Source: Bacillota bacterium (lineage in GTDB: Bacteria; Bacillota; Clostridia; Clostridiales; Clostridiaceae). From it: a DNA stretch of 64,000 nt. The stretch's first letter is position 1; each line of letters begins with the position of its first letter. The stretch covers positions 16,984 to 80,983 of the forward strand of contig JAJXWJ010000005.1 of the NCBI GenBank assembly GCA_021781655.1, read 5' to 3'. The position numbers and the translations under genes are program-made. Below the pieces are notes generated by a model, which searched no databases, was not told the DNA's origin, and was given only the letters and a program-made list of their open reading frames with translations. This document shows positions 27,790 through 36,495 of this stretch, in pieces.

Positions 27790-28959
27790 CTATTTAATTA
27801 TTTTCAATTTAGGTTTATTTATATTTTCAATATAATTTTCAAAGTAACCTTCAGGTAAAAAGCATAAATTTTCTATATCTTTATAACCCATACCTATATT
27901 ATCTAAAAACTCCACAGCAGTAATAATATGATTTTCAATTAACAATTCTATAGCTTCTTTAAACATATTTGGTCTTTCAAATTTAATATTATCGTCTAGT
28001 GGCTCTTTGGATCTCCATCTCTTCATACTTATTTGTTTAAATAAATAAGTATATTGTTCATCGCTTACTATATTTAGTGAATGTGCTCTTACAATCATAC
28101 CTGCAATAGAAACTTTCCACTTTTCTTTTAAATAAACAAAAGAATCCAAAGTAGTTGTATATATATCTTTTACGAATTCTTCAGCTGGCAATAAAAATGA
28201 ACTTGCAAATTTTTTTGCTTCATTTTCAATAACAATGTAGTTTTTTTCAAATTCATGTTCTTGTAAATGCGAATGTAAAATTATATGCCCAAGCTCATGA
28301 GCTAAATCCATTCTTGATCTTACAGCTGAATCTTTATCACTCCCCAAAATAACAAAAGGTACTCCAATACTTGTTAACTTTGAAAAGGCATCCACTTTTT
28401 CAGAGTTTAGTTCAATTCTAGTAATAATTATACCCTTCTTCAGCAATAAATTTGTTAGGTTATTTATCGGTCCGCTACCTAATCCCCAGTATTGTCTCAA
28501 TTTTAATGCCACATCATCTATATAATCATCATCAATGCCAATTTTATAGTTTAAATTCAAGTCTTCAGGTATATCAAAACTAGGAAACTCAATATAATTT
28601 TGAATAAATGAGTATATTTCTTTCATAAATTCAATATTTTGCTCTAATGAAATCTTAGTTTTTTTACTAGTTGACCTAAGGCTTCTAAAAAATGTGATAC
28701 CTTCAGACGAATTTTCTAAAGTGAATTTCTTATCTTTATAAAAAAATGGAATTGGGAAATCTAACAATTCAGAAATTTTTATTAAATTTTCTATTGGTAT
28801 TTTAACAAGACCTGTTTCATACTTTGATATTATCTGTTTTGTTAAATCTAACTTTTCTGCTAAATCATTTAATGAATAGCCTCTAGCCGTCCTAGCTTCT
28901 TTTATCCTTATTGGTACAACAGACTTTCTATTATTATCTGAAAAATCTAAATACCTCAT
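27790..28959 (-). CDS. XRE-family regulator with ImmA/IrrE metallopeptidase domain
   Basis: The 389-residue protein starts with an XRE helix-turn-helix (about 19-50, EARTARGYSLNDLAEKLDLT) and has an ImmA/IrrE-type zinc protease domain with H221-E-L-G-H225 (AHELGHIILH) and the EAKKFASSFLLP segment. Such proteins repress their operon and can be inactivated, or cleave a repressor, on DNA damage. It begins 5 bp after its partner gene, with the partner's stop inside its GAGGT site, so the two form a coupled unit. It may control cargo or element mobility. Confidence 0.92.
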   Translation of the reverse strand: MRYLDFSDNNRKSVVPIRIKEARTARGYSLNDLAEKLDLTKQIISKYETGLVKIPIENLIKISELLDFPIPFFYKDKKFTLENSSEGITFFRSLRSTSKKTKISLEQNIEFMKEIYSFIQNYIEFPSFDIPEDLNLNYKIGIDDDYIDDVALKLRQYWGLGSGPINNLTNLLLKKGIIITRIELNSEKVDAFSKLTSIGVPFVILGSDKDSAVRSRMDLAHELGHIILHSHLQEHEFEKNYIVIENEAKKFASSFLLPAEEFVKDIYTTTLDSFVYLKEKWKVSIAGMIVRAHSLNIVSDEQYTYLFKQISMKRWRSKEPLDDNIKFERPNMFKEAIELLIENHIITAVEFLDNIGMGYKDIENLCFLPEGYFENYIENINKPKLKIIK

Positions 28960-28964
28960 GTAAA

Positions 28965-29636
28965 TTACCTCATCTCTTGCTCATACTTTTTAATGCTGTC
29001 AATTATATCTTTCTTTATATTTTCTCTCCCTAAAACTCTTTCATATGTATCATCATTATTCAAATATTCTTTTCTTACTAATCTTAATTTCTGAGTTATT
29101 GGAATATAGTCAATAACATTTCTATATTCACTATCTGGTATAACTATATTAAGAAAGTCTAATTTATCGTTCCTTAAATTGTATGTTATTATTCCATAAT
29201 AAGGAACATCACCAACCTTTATCTCATTCTTATCTTCATATAGTTTCAATTGCTTACCTATAGTTGAATTTCCTAGAGAATACTCTTTTTTATATTGAGA
29301 AAACCCTGGAAGCATATTGGGATTTTGAGCTCTACCCAATGTAAGCAAGAGATTACCTCTCTTAAGTTCCGTTCTTTTTTGTCCAAATGCCATGCCAATA
29401 GCATTGACTTCAAAAGGAAAGCTTTTTGGTATCCTATCAACATCAAAAAACCTCTTAATTATATAATTAATAAGCCTTCCTTTAAATTCACCAAAATAAG
29501 ATCCTCTAAAAATATCCTGTTCCTTATCAATAAGTTCTGTAAAAACAATTGTAGCATCTTCAAAAATATTATAAATTGGTTGTAATAAATCATTTGACAG
29601 TTCATTTTTTATCAATTCTGACGATGAATTATACAC
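28965..29636 (-). CDS. Hypothetical partner of the XRE-ImmA protein
   Basis: I do not recognise this 223-residue soluble protein. It starts at GTG after TGGGGTGAG and lies in a two-gene unit with the XRE-ImmA gene, behind a consensus promoter. Visible features are a mixed alpha/beta sequence with YFGEFKGRLI, GMAFGQKRTELKRGN and LRLVRKEYL segments, and no membrane helix or signal peptide. The pair recurs, as I recall, on mobile elements, where the partner may be the protected or cleaved protein. That is inference. Confidence 0.7.
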   Translation of the reverse strand: MYNSSSELIKNELSNDLLQPIYNIFEDATIVFTELIDKEQDIFRGSYFGEFKGRLINYIIKRFFDVDRIPKSFPFEVNAIGMAFGQKRTELKRGNLLLTLGRAQNPNMLPGFSQYKKEYSLGNSTIGKQLKLYEDKNEIKVGDVPYYGIITYNLRNDKLDFLNIVIPDSEYRNVIDYIPITQKLRLVRKEYLNNDDTYERVLGRENIKKDIIDSIKKYEQEMR

Positions 29637-29668
29637 TTTCTCACCCCATTTAAATCTTCTTGTCTATT

Positions 29669-29697
29669 ATTATAAGATTTTAATGTGAAATCGTCAA
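29669..29697 (-). promoter_or_regulatory. Consensus sigma-A promoter for the XRE-ImmA unit
   Basis: On the minus strand TTGACG (29697-29692) and TATAAT (29674-29669) are separated by exactly 17 bp. The -10 lies about 33 bp before the GTG start. It is one of the best promoter matches in the window. Confidence 0.85.
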
Positions 29698-29988
29698 CCA
29701 AATTCCATTAATTTTTATATCAATAAATTGTATTAAATACTTTACAGTTGGATATTTTTTTTAAACTTAACCAAATCAACACAGCTTCTATTTAATTATA
29801 TTATCTAAAATCAAGAACTCCCAATGATTTTTTCATTAGAAGTTCCTAATTAATTATAAGTTTCTTTTTTTGTGGTGAGTAATTTTTTCATCCTATTAGT
29901 TACGTGGTAAATGCCCCCATTAACTTTAATTTCAGTTCAGACTAATGTTTTTATATTGATGTATATTTATGCATTTTCAACTCATTTC

Positions 29989-30056
29989 TAACTTACCAAC
30001 TTAATTTAAACTTACCAACTTAGTTACAAACTTACCAACTTAATTTAGTCGATACA
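29989..30056 (-). repeat. Transposon right end with three packed TnsB-type sites
   Basis: Three inverted copies of the end repeat lie at 29989-30007, 30008-30026 and 30028-30046, about one every 20 bp. The last lies 10 bp from the terminal ACA. This compact array matches the right-end design of Tn7, in contrast to the spaced left end. The gap 29698-29988 holds only an imperfect hairpin near 29820-29850. Confidence 0.92.
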
Positions 30057-30057
30057 T

Positions 30058-31998
30058 CTATCTAACTTCACTTCCAGTAGGTAATTCTCCAGGAATTGTT
30101 ACAGTAAACAATTTGCTATCATCCTCTGTAGAAGCAGCTAATATCATGCCTTCTGAAAGTTCTCCTCTTAATTTTACTGGTTTTAGGTTTGCCACTAATA
30201 CTACATACTTTCCAACTAAGTCTTCAGGTTTATAATATTTTGCTATACCTGAAACTACCTGTCTTGTTTCACCTGCTAAATCTACCTTAAGCTTTAAAAG
30301 CTTATCAGACTTTTTAACTGGTTCACACTCAAGCACCTTAACAACCCTTAAATCGATTTTTTCAAAATCTTCTATAGTTATCTCTTCTTTAATTGGTTTA
30401 GCAGCAGTTTTTTGTGCTTCTTTTATTGTTGCTTCTTTTAATTTATCTAATTGTTCAAGCTTTGCAGCTACATCTATTCTAGGAAAAATTACATCGCCTT
30501 TTTGAACCTTAGTGCCGCATCTCGTTCCATCAAAGGAAAATATACTATCCCAAGTTGTTAATTCGACATTTAATTGTTTGTATATTTTTTCACTTGTTTC
30601 TGGCAAGAAAGCTGATAATAATGTAGCTGTTATTCTCAAAGACTCAATAAGATTGTATAGTACGGTGCCAAGTCTTTCTTTTTTAGCTTCATCCTTAGCA
30701 AGAATCCAAGGTGCTGTTTCGTCTATATATTTATTTGATCTTCTAATAAGTTCCCAAATGTTATCTAAAGCTTCTGGTATCTTTAACTTATTTATATTAT
30801 CCTCTACCTTTACAGGAACTTCTAAAGCTAAGGAAATAAGTTCTTCATCTATAGCTTCCTTTGCAGTTGGAGACTGAATAATTCCCTCAAAGTATTTTTC
30901 TACCATAGCAACTGTTCTTGATACAAGATTACCTAAATCATTTGCAAGATCTGAATTTACCTTTTTAATAAATATTTCATTATTAAATAAACCATCTGAT
31001 CCAAATGGTATTTCATGAAGTAAATAATATCTTACAGCGTCTGCTCCAAATTCATTTATTAAAACAACTGGGTCTACCACATTTCCTTTAGATTTTGACA
31101 TCTTACCACCATCTACAAGAAGCCAACCATGACCAAAAACTTGTTTAGGAAGTTCAAGGCCAAGAGCCATTAAGGTAATAGGCCAATAAATTGTATGAAA
31201 TCTCAATATATCTTTTCCAATGAGATGGACATTACATGGCCAGTACTTTTGAAACAATTGGTCATTTTCTGTTCCATATCCAAGTGCTGTTATATAATTA
31301 AGTAATGCATCTATCCAAACATAAATAACATGTTTTTCATCAAAAGGTGCTTTTATTCCCCAATCAAAGGAAGTTCTAGAAATACATAAATCTTCGAGAC
31401 CTGGTCTTAAAAAATTGTTTAGCATTTCATTTTTTCTTGATTCCGGCTGAATAAAATCTGGATGCTCTTCGATATATTCAATAAGTCTGTCTGCATATTT
31501 TGAAACCTTGAAAAAATATGCCTCTTCCTTAGCTTTTTCCACTGGTCTTCCGCAGTCTGGGCATTTTCCATCCACAAGCTGAGTTTCTGTCCAAAAGGAT
31601 TCGCAAGGGGTACAATACCAACCTTCATAGGAACTTTTATAAATATCCCCTTGGTTATATAACTTTTCTACTATCTTTTGAACTGATTCTATATGATAAT
31701 CATCAGTAGTTCTAATAAACTTATCATAGCTTATGTTCATCATTTTCCATAAATCTTTGATTCCTGCTACGATTTCATCTACGTATTCCTTTGGTGTTAC
31801 TCCTTTTTCTTCTGCTTTTCTTTGAATCTTTTGACCGTGCTCATCTGTACCAGTTAAAAACATTACGTCGTAACCAGACAGTCTTTTAAATCTAGCCAGT
31901 GCATCAGCTGCTACAGTTGTATAAGTGTTACCAATATGTAGTTTTGCTGATGGATAGTAAATTGGCGTTGTAAGATAAAATTTCTTTTTTTCCTTCAT
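30058..31998 (-). CDS. metG: Methionyl-tRNA synthetase
   Basis: The 646-residue class I synthetase charges initiator and elongator tRNA-Met. It has the HIGH-type LHIGN motif, zinc knuckle cysteines (CTPC and CPDC), KMSKS, and a C-terminal EMAP/tRNA-binding domain ending GELPTGSEVR. It is transcribed from a T-box leader. The stop codon TAG (30058-30060) sits inside the 5-bp target duplication of the Tn7-like element, which begins 2 bp past the stop. The protein is unchanged. The former downstream hairpin is now at 6800. Confidence 0.98.
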   Translation of the reverse strand: MKEKKKFYLTTPIYYPSAKLHIGNTYTTVAADALARFKRLSGYDVMFLTGTDEHGQKIQRKAEEKGVTPKEYVDEIVAGIKDLWKMMNISYDKFIRTTDDYHIESVQKIVEKLYNQGDIYKSSYEGWYCTPCESFWTETQLVDGKCPDCGRPVEKAKEEAYFFKVSKYADRLIEYIEEHPDFIQPESRKNEMLNNFLRPGLEDLCISRTSFDWGIKAPFDEKHVIYVWIDALLNYITALGYGTENDQLFQKYWPCNVHLIGKDILRFHTIYWPITLMALGLELPKQVFGHGWLLVDGGKMSKSKGNVVDPVVLINEFGADAVRYYLLHEIPFGSDGLFNNEIFIKKVNSDLANDLGNLVSRTVAMVEKYFEGIIQSPTAKEAIDEELISLALEVPVKVEDNINKLKIPEALDNIWELIRRSNKYIDETAPWILAKDEAKKERLGTVLYNLIESLRITATLLSAFLPETSEKIYKQLNVELTTWDSIFSFDGTRCGTKVQKGDVIFPRIDVAAKLEQLDKLKEATIKEAQKTAAKPIKEEITIEDFEKIDLRVVKVLECEPVKKSDKLLKLKVDLAGETRQVVSGIAKYYKPEDLVGKYVVLVANLKPVKLRGELSEGMILAASTEDDSKLFTVTIPGELPTGSEVR

Positions 31999-32012
31999 TT
32001 CGTTTCCTCCTA

Positions 32013-32285
32013 AAATAAAAAACCTCTAAGTTAAGTTATTTACTCAACCTAGAGGCGTAATTTTACGCGATACCACTCTATTTTATCCCTGTGTCACCAC
32101 AGAAACCTTACTAAGTGACTTTAAAGATCACCCTGCACAATAACGAGTGCTTCCGTCATATCTTACTTACATCTCAGATAAGCTGCTCAGGGGCCATCTT
32201 CATAAAAAAATTCACCACCGATTTTCACCAATCCTCGGCTCTCTTTGGGTAGCTTCTTTTATTACTCTTCCCATCACTGCATTTT
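32013..32285 (-). promoter_or_regulatory. T-box leader of metG (Met-responsive)
   Basis: On the minus strand the leader has Stem I with AGAGAGCCGAGG, the T-box AGAGTGGTATCGCG (near 32066-32079), and a terminator CCTCTAGGTTGAG... TTAGAGG followed by T6 at 32017-32055. The likely specifier codon is ATG at 32195-32197, just before GGCCCCTGAGC, as expected for methionine. Uncharged tRNA-Met should pair with it and stabilise the antiterminator. Confidence 0.93.
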
Positions 32286-32300
32286 ATAGCATTTGTTTTA

Positions 32301-32329
32301 ATTATACTTTTATTTCTGCGTAAATACAA
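32301..32329 (-). promoter_or_regulatory. Promoter of the metG T-box leader
   Basis: TTGTAT (32329-32324) and TATAAT (32306-32301) on the minus strand are 17 bp apart, about 20 bp before the T-box structure begins. Confidence 0.75.
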
Positions 32330-32347
32330 TATATAATATTAGCTTTT

Positions 32348-33916
32348 TTAAATTTCCTCTATTTTACACCTATGTTCTTTACTATTAGAGTCATAGCATA
32401 TTGCAACTGCAAGTATTTTTTTACTATTATCTTTCTGTCTTAACTTCTGTACGTATTCTTTATCCTTAATTTGTTTTATTGCCACTTCTGGTAATTCATC
32501 TTTTTTAAGTTCTACAATAAAAGGAACATCATTTTTTCTTCTTGGATGAAATGCAAAATCAGCATATCCCTTCCCTGTTTTCTCTTCTCTTTCTACTCTA
32601 TAAGTATCTCTTGCTGAAAGGTATGCTAAAGTCAAAACACATGAAAGACTATTTTCGTCATTATACTGAAGAATTGGTATCTCAGAATTATGAATATCAT
32701 GTAAAATACTTACTATTGTTTCTGTGTCCCCATTTATTGTTGCCTTTAGCATCTTCTTTGAATTTTCTATAATTTCCGCCACATACCCAAAAGACTCATC
32801 TCTTAAAGCTTTTTCAAATTCCCTCATTAGCTCTTTATTAGGAATCCTTAAGTATCCATCATGATATGATAAGAAGCCAAGCACAATCATGGCTGAATAT
32901 ATCTCTTCTTTATTTCTTGGTATTCCTTGCCCTGCTCTAAAATCTTCATTTATAACAATATCTATTTCTTCACCAGCTACCATTTCTATAACATCATCTC
33001 TAATATCTAAAGTATTATACCTTAGATACTCTGCAACCTCATCCATAGCACCAGTATTAGTCCAATAACTTTCACAAAAGCTATTTTGAAGTGCTTTTAC
33101 TACTGATCTCGGATTATATACTTTAACTCCTGTTGCTGTTTGATAGCCATTATACCACCCTTCTAATTGTTTAAAACTTATATTTTTATTTTTGTCGCAA
33201 AGCTTCACTACTTCCTCTTGTATAAATCCAAAATATTGATCAAAGGTTCTATCTTTTAAAAAAGTAAACTCATCAAACATATTAAGGGCAGAAGCACTTG
33301 AATATTTCTTTATTGGAAGAACACCTGTCATGTATGCTAAAGCGACATATGGCTGATCTTTTAAAAGATTTCTTAAAAATTCTAAAAAGTCATTTTGATT
33401 TTCTTCAAAGAGATTATTAGTGAAAATATAATCCCATTCATCAAAAATAAAAATAAATTTATCCTTTGTGTCATATAACATAGAACTTATATTAAAATAT
33501 TCATTTGGTCTAATGTTACAATACTTACTTGATATATCTTTTTTTATCGTATCCCTTATCATTTTAATATAATCATCATAAGTGTTTCCATAATCAGATA
33601 TTGAATTAAAGGATATATTGATAACGTTGAATTTATTTAAATGCTTCTCGTAGTCTTGAGTTTTACTTATATTAAGTTCATCAAATATTTCTCTTGAATT
33701 TATTGCTTTTGAATAGTAGGCACCTATCATATCCGTAACACTTGATTTTCCAAACCTTCTTGGTCTTGTTACGCAAATGTACTTATCTGAAGTTTCTATT
33801 ACCTCACTTAGCTTTTCTATCATCGCTGATTTATCCACAAAATATTTGCTTCTGTATAAATTTTTGTAGTTTTCAAAAGGCTTATTCGTATTTAAATATA
33901 GAGACAATTCACCCAC
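32348..33916 (-). CDS. AAA-ATPase-like protein with C-terminal PD-(D/E)XK nuclease domain
   Basis: The 522-residue protein has an N-terminal AAA_ATPase-like domain (FVDKSAMI, RPRRFGKSS Walker A-like, FIFDEWDYIF Walker B-like) and a C-terminal nuclease-like segment, GKGYADFAFHPRR then VPFIVELKK, matching D...ExK. This is a widespread family in anaerobes, often in many copies, of unknown role; mobile or defence functions are suspected. The start is GTG. The next gene upstream on this strand is a degraded yjdF fragment. Confidence 0.88.
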   Translation of the reverse strand: MGELSLYLNTNKPFENYKNLYRSKYFVDKSAMIEKLSEVIETSDKYICVTRPRRFGKSSVTDMIGAYYSKAINSREIFDELNISKTQDYEKHLNKFNVINISFNSISDYGNTYDDYIKMIRDTIKKDISSKYCNIRPNEYFNISSMLYDTKDKFIFIFDEWDYIFTNNLFEENQNDFLEFLRNLLKDQPYVALAYMTGVLPIKKYSSASALNMFDEFTFLKDRTFDQYFGFIQEEVVKLCDKNKNISFKQLEGWYNGYQTATGVKVYNPRSVVKALQNSFCESYWTNTGAMDEVAEYLRYNTLDIRDDVIEMVAGEEIDIVINEDFRAGQGIPRNKEEIYSAMIVLGFLSYHDGYLRIPNKELMREFEKALRDESFGYVAEIIENSKKMLKATINGDTETIVSILHDIHNSEIPILQYNDENSLSCVLTLAYLSARDTYRVEREEKTGKGYADFAFHPRRKNDVPFIVELKKDELPEVAIKQIKDKEYVQKLRQKDNSKKILAVAICYDSNSKEHRCKIEEI

Positions 33917-33956
33917 CTCGATCCATACAGTTTTATTACTATAGCAAAAGGCAGTA

Positions 33957-34130
33957 TTACCTGCCCTTATGCTTTTCTTTCTTTTTTTGCTGTTTCAATT
34001 CAAACTGCTTTTTCTTTTCAAGTTCTCTTTCAGCCTTTGTGTAAACTTTCCTTTGAAGTTTTGTTTCTTCATGCTGTAATTTTAAGACTTTCTGAGCTTT
34101 TGTGCCGATTTCAATTTTATCTTTGCAATT
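33957..34130 (-). pseudogene. C-terminal remnant of a YjdF-family (DUF2992) gene
   Basis: About 57 codons encode a lysine/glutamate-rich tail (KIEIGTKAQKVLKLQ, then KAERELEKKK, ending KKKEKHKGR) that matches the C-terminus of YjdF proteins. The N-terminal three quarters are missing and a TAA opens the fragment. A small GC hairpin (33951-33965) follows the stop, like a leftover terminator. The flanking ATPase genes probably replaced the rest. Confidence 0.65.
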
Positions 34131-34175
34131 TTATTATATTAAACTTATATATGTTTATCAATCATGGACTCATTT

Positions 34176-35564
34176 TTATTTGCAAAGTAAAATATCTTCT
34201 CTACTTTTTGCAAGTGCTTCCATACTGCTCGAAAATCCATTGATACTGAAAAACACATATGAAGCTTTTCTACTATTTCTTTTCCAATCTACTTCTTTTG
34301 ATTTCTCTAAAAGATCATAGAATACATCTACATCAAGTGGCTGTTCTTTGTATTTACACTCTCCAAAAATAATATTTTTGCCATTTGAATCAAAAGCTAC
34401 AATATCAATTTCAATATTATTATTCCAAAATCGACCAACCTTATCAAAATTAAAACTCCATTTGCCTTCAGCATTCATTTTCCACATTTCTTCAATGCAA
34501 ATATCTTCATACACATAAGCTATATGATTATCAATAAGGTTTTTATTTATTTTATTAATTACAAATTCATTTTTATCAATTTCAATAAAACTTTTATTTG
34601 GATATATAAATTTAAACCAAAACTCTATAAAATTATCTTTAATTTTATAAAGCCCCCTCTTACTTTTTTCTGGATTTTCCTCTGTTATTGGAACTTCTCT
34701 TTGTAAAATATCTAAATTAATCAAAGTTCTTAAATACTTAGTCAAACTGGTTTGTTTTACTTCTAAAGCAGTTGCTATTTTAGATAGTTTTTTATTCCCA
34801 GCCGCAATAGTTTTTATTATTGAGAAATAACTTCCAACCTCTGAAACTTCATTTTGTAACAAAAAAATGGGTTCTTCATATAAAAAGCTTTGCTTCGATA
34901 AAATATTTTTTTCTATTGCAGAAATAATATTCTCACTATCATAAAACAATTCAATATACTTTGGTACACCGCCCGTAATGCTATAATATTCTATAAGCTC
35001 TTTTCTACTTTTATTTTTAAAAAAGCCAGCATAGTCTGTGAATGGTATTTGTTTTAGCTTTATTTGCCCTGTTCTTCTTCCATAAAGTGGACTTCCATAA
35101 GCAAGGGTTTGAGCTTCCATCATAGAAATCAACGAACCACACAATATAACCATTATATTGCTTTTTTCCAAAATAGTGTCCCATATTTTTTGAAATATAG
35201 ACGGAAATGCTTGATTTATTTTACCTAAGTATTGAAATTCGTCTATTATAACTAGCTTCTTTTCATTTGGTTTGTCATTGACTAATGCTTTAAAAATAAT
35301 TTCCCAATTATCTATAATAGAATTTTGAAGCAATTCATTATTAGTAAACTCTGCCACTAAAATTTTAAATTGATTAAGATTTTCTTTTTCTGATTCCTCT
35401 GTAGCAAGAAAGTACAGTATATTTTTATTCTTACCAAATTCGGTTGTAAGTGTTGTTTTCCCTATTCTACGTCTTCCATAAAGAATAATAAGCGAAGATG
35501 TATCTTTTTTATATTCATCACTTAAAAATTCCAATTCTTTATGTCTACTAATAAAATCAACCAT
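34176..35564 (-). CDS. Archaeal-type ATPase with DUF234 C-terminal domain
   Basis: The 462-residue protein begins MVDFISRHKELEFL and has Walker A YGRRRIGKTTL, Walker B KLVIIDEFQYLG, a winged-helix middle (KLSKIATALEVKQTSLTKYL) and a C-terminal DUF234 region with IVAFDSNGKNIIFGECKYK, a nuclease-like D...ExK pattern. These ATPases occur in archaea and anaerobic bacteria and have no known substrate. I chose the ATG at 35562-35564, which has GAGGTG 8 bp upstream, rather than the GTG three codons before. A large palindrome lies right upstream. Confidence 0.88.
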   Translation of the reverse strand: MVDFISRHKELEFLSDEYKKDTSSLIILYGRRRIGKTTLTTEFGKNKNILYFLATEESEKENLNQFKILVAEFTNNELLQNSIIDNWEIIFKALVNDKPNEKKLVIIDEFQYLGKINQAFPSIFQKIWDTILEKSNIMVILCGSLISMMEAQTLAYGSPLYGRRTGQIKLKQIPFTDYAGFFKNKSRKELIEYYSITGGVPKYIELFYDSENIISAIEKNILSKQSFLYEEPIFLLQNEVSEVGSYFSIIKTIAAGNKKLSKIATALEVKQTSLTKYLRTLINLDILQREVPITEENPEKSKRGLYKIKDNFIEFWFKFIYPNKSFIEIDKNEFVINKINKNLIDNHIAYVYEDICIEEMWKMNAEGKWSFNFDKVGRFWNNNIEIDIVAFDSNGKNIIFGECKYKEQPLDVDVFYDLLEKSKEVDWKRNSRKASYVFFSINGFSSSMEALAKSREDILLCK

Positions 35565-35579
35565 ATAATCCACCTCTTT

Positions 35580-35624
35580 AAATTATTATACTTTAAATTA
35601 TTATAATTTCAAGTATAATAATTT
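35580..35624. repeat. Inverted repeat upstream of the DUF234 ATPase gene
   Basis: AAATTATTATACTT (35580-35593) and its exact complement AAGTATAATAATTT (35611-35624) flank a 17-bp centre that repeats the same AAATTATTATA word. It lies 16 bp before the start codon and could be the operator of a self-regulating gene. Confidence 0.6.
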
Positions 35625-35714
35625 AAAGTATAAAATCCCTTTTGCTTTTAAAAATAATTCCCATTCATCCCAAAACTCCAAATCATAATACTTAAGGTAT
35701 TTATCTAATTCCAT
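35601..35714 (-). CDS. Possible 37-residue peptide or gene remnant
   Basis: An ATG-started frame encodes MELDKYLKYYDLEFWDEWEL then LFLKAKGILYFKLLYLKL. It has plausible composition but no ribosome binding site and runs into the palindrome. It may be the start of a decayed gene. I list it because it is the only coding-like signal in the gap 35574-35796. Confidence 0.25.
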   Translation of the reverse strand: MELDKYLKYYDLEFWDEWELFLKAKGILYFKLLYLKL

Positions 35715-35796
35715 TCTATTTATATACACCAACTTTATAAAACCTATTAATATCTTTATTATAGCCTATGATTTGGCATATTAAAACTGTAACTTA

Positions 35797-36492
35797 CTAA
35801 ACTTTCAGCTTATACCCAGCTCCCCATACGGTTTCCACGTACTGAGGATTTGAAGGTGAGGTTTCAATCTTGTCCCTAATTCTTCCAATATGAACTGTAA
35901 CTGTAGAAATATCGCCAAGCGCATCGAGTCCCCAAATTTTCTCAAATAAATGGTTTCGTGAAAATACTATATTGGGATTTTCTGCAAGATAAACTAAAAG
36001 TTCAAATTCTTTTTGGGCTAAATTCACTTCTCTGCCATTAACAAATACTTGTCTTGATTGCTTATCTATTTCAAGTCCTCCTATTATGATTTTACTTACC
36101 TTTTGTTTATTACCAAATTTATTTTTTAATCTCTCATAATTGCTAAGATGAGACTTCACTCTTGCTACAAGCTCTCCTGGGCTGAAAGGCTTAGTAATAT
36201 AATCATCTGCACCAAGTGAAAGTCCTTTTATTTTATCTATTTCTTCTTTCTTTGCCGATACAAGCAAAACTGGCATATCTTTATGATCGCTAATAGCTTT
36301 TAAAATATCAAATCCGTCTAACTTCGGTAGCATTATATCGATAATTAAAAGATCATATTCATTTTTTTTGATCTCATTTAATCCTGACACACCGTCACTA
36401 CATATAGTTACTTCAAAATCTGCAAGTTCTAAGTAATCCTTTTGAAGCTTTGCTATGCTTTCGTCATCTTCAATAATCAAAATTTTTTTCAT
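35797..36492 (-). CDS. OmpR/PhoB-family response regulator
   Basis: The 231-residue protein has a receiver domain with the phospho-acceptor Asp in LLIIDIMLPKLDG, the conserved Lys in YITKPFSPGEL, and a C-terminal winged helix (LVYLAENPNIVFSRNHLFEKIWG). It starts 3 bp after the kinase gene, so the pair is coupled. It is the last gene of the eight-gene cluster and may control the ABC exporter upstream. Confidence 0.95.
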   Translation of the reverse strand: MKKILIIEDDESIAKLQKDYLELADFEVTICSDGVSGLNEIKKNEYDLLIIDIMLPKLDGFDILKAISDHKDMPVLLVSAKKEEIDKIKGLSLGADDYITKPFSPGELVARVKSHLSNYERLKNKFGNKQKVSKIIIGGLEIDKQSRQVFVNGREVNLAQKEFELLVYLAENPNIVFSRNHLFEKIWGLDALGDISTVTVHIGRIRDKIETSPSNPQYVETVWGAGYKLKV

Positions 36493-36495
36493 ACG

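Larger units (their letters stand above)
6859..30056. mobile_element. Complete Tn7-like transposon inserted at the metS stop codon
   Basis: The 23,198-bp element is bounded by inverted ends TGTATTGGTTAAATTAAGTT (left) and TGTATCGACTAAATTAAGTT (complement of the right), 17 of 20 identical. It is flanked by the perfect 5-bp duplication TCTAT (6854-6858 and 30057-30061), the duplication size of Tn7. It encodes TnsA, TnsB, TnsC and two TniQ/TnsD proteins, with cargo in both arms. The compact repeat end faces metS, as the Tn7 right end faces glmS. The second target copy contains the metS stop, so metS is intact. No CRISPR array, Cas protein or TnsE was seen. Confidence 0.95.

Noticed and set aside
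29989..30046. Three 20-bp repeats resembling a short CRISPR array
   Set aside because: There are no spacers, the repeats also occur inverted at the left end, and no Cas gene exists. They are TnsB-type sites.
6859..30056. Prophage or integrative conjugative element
   Set aside because: No integrase, structural or transfer genes; the ends, 5-bp duplication and tns genes identify a Tn7-like element.
31419..31628. 69-residue minus-strand frame
   Set aside because: It lies out of frame inside metG.
34037..34320. Two plus-strand frames of 68-72 residues
   Set aside because: They are antisense to the DUF234 ATPase gene and the yjdF remnant, with low-complexity sequence.
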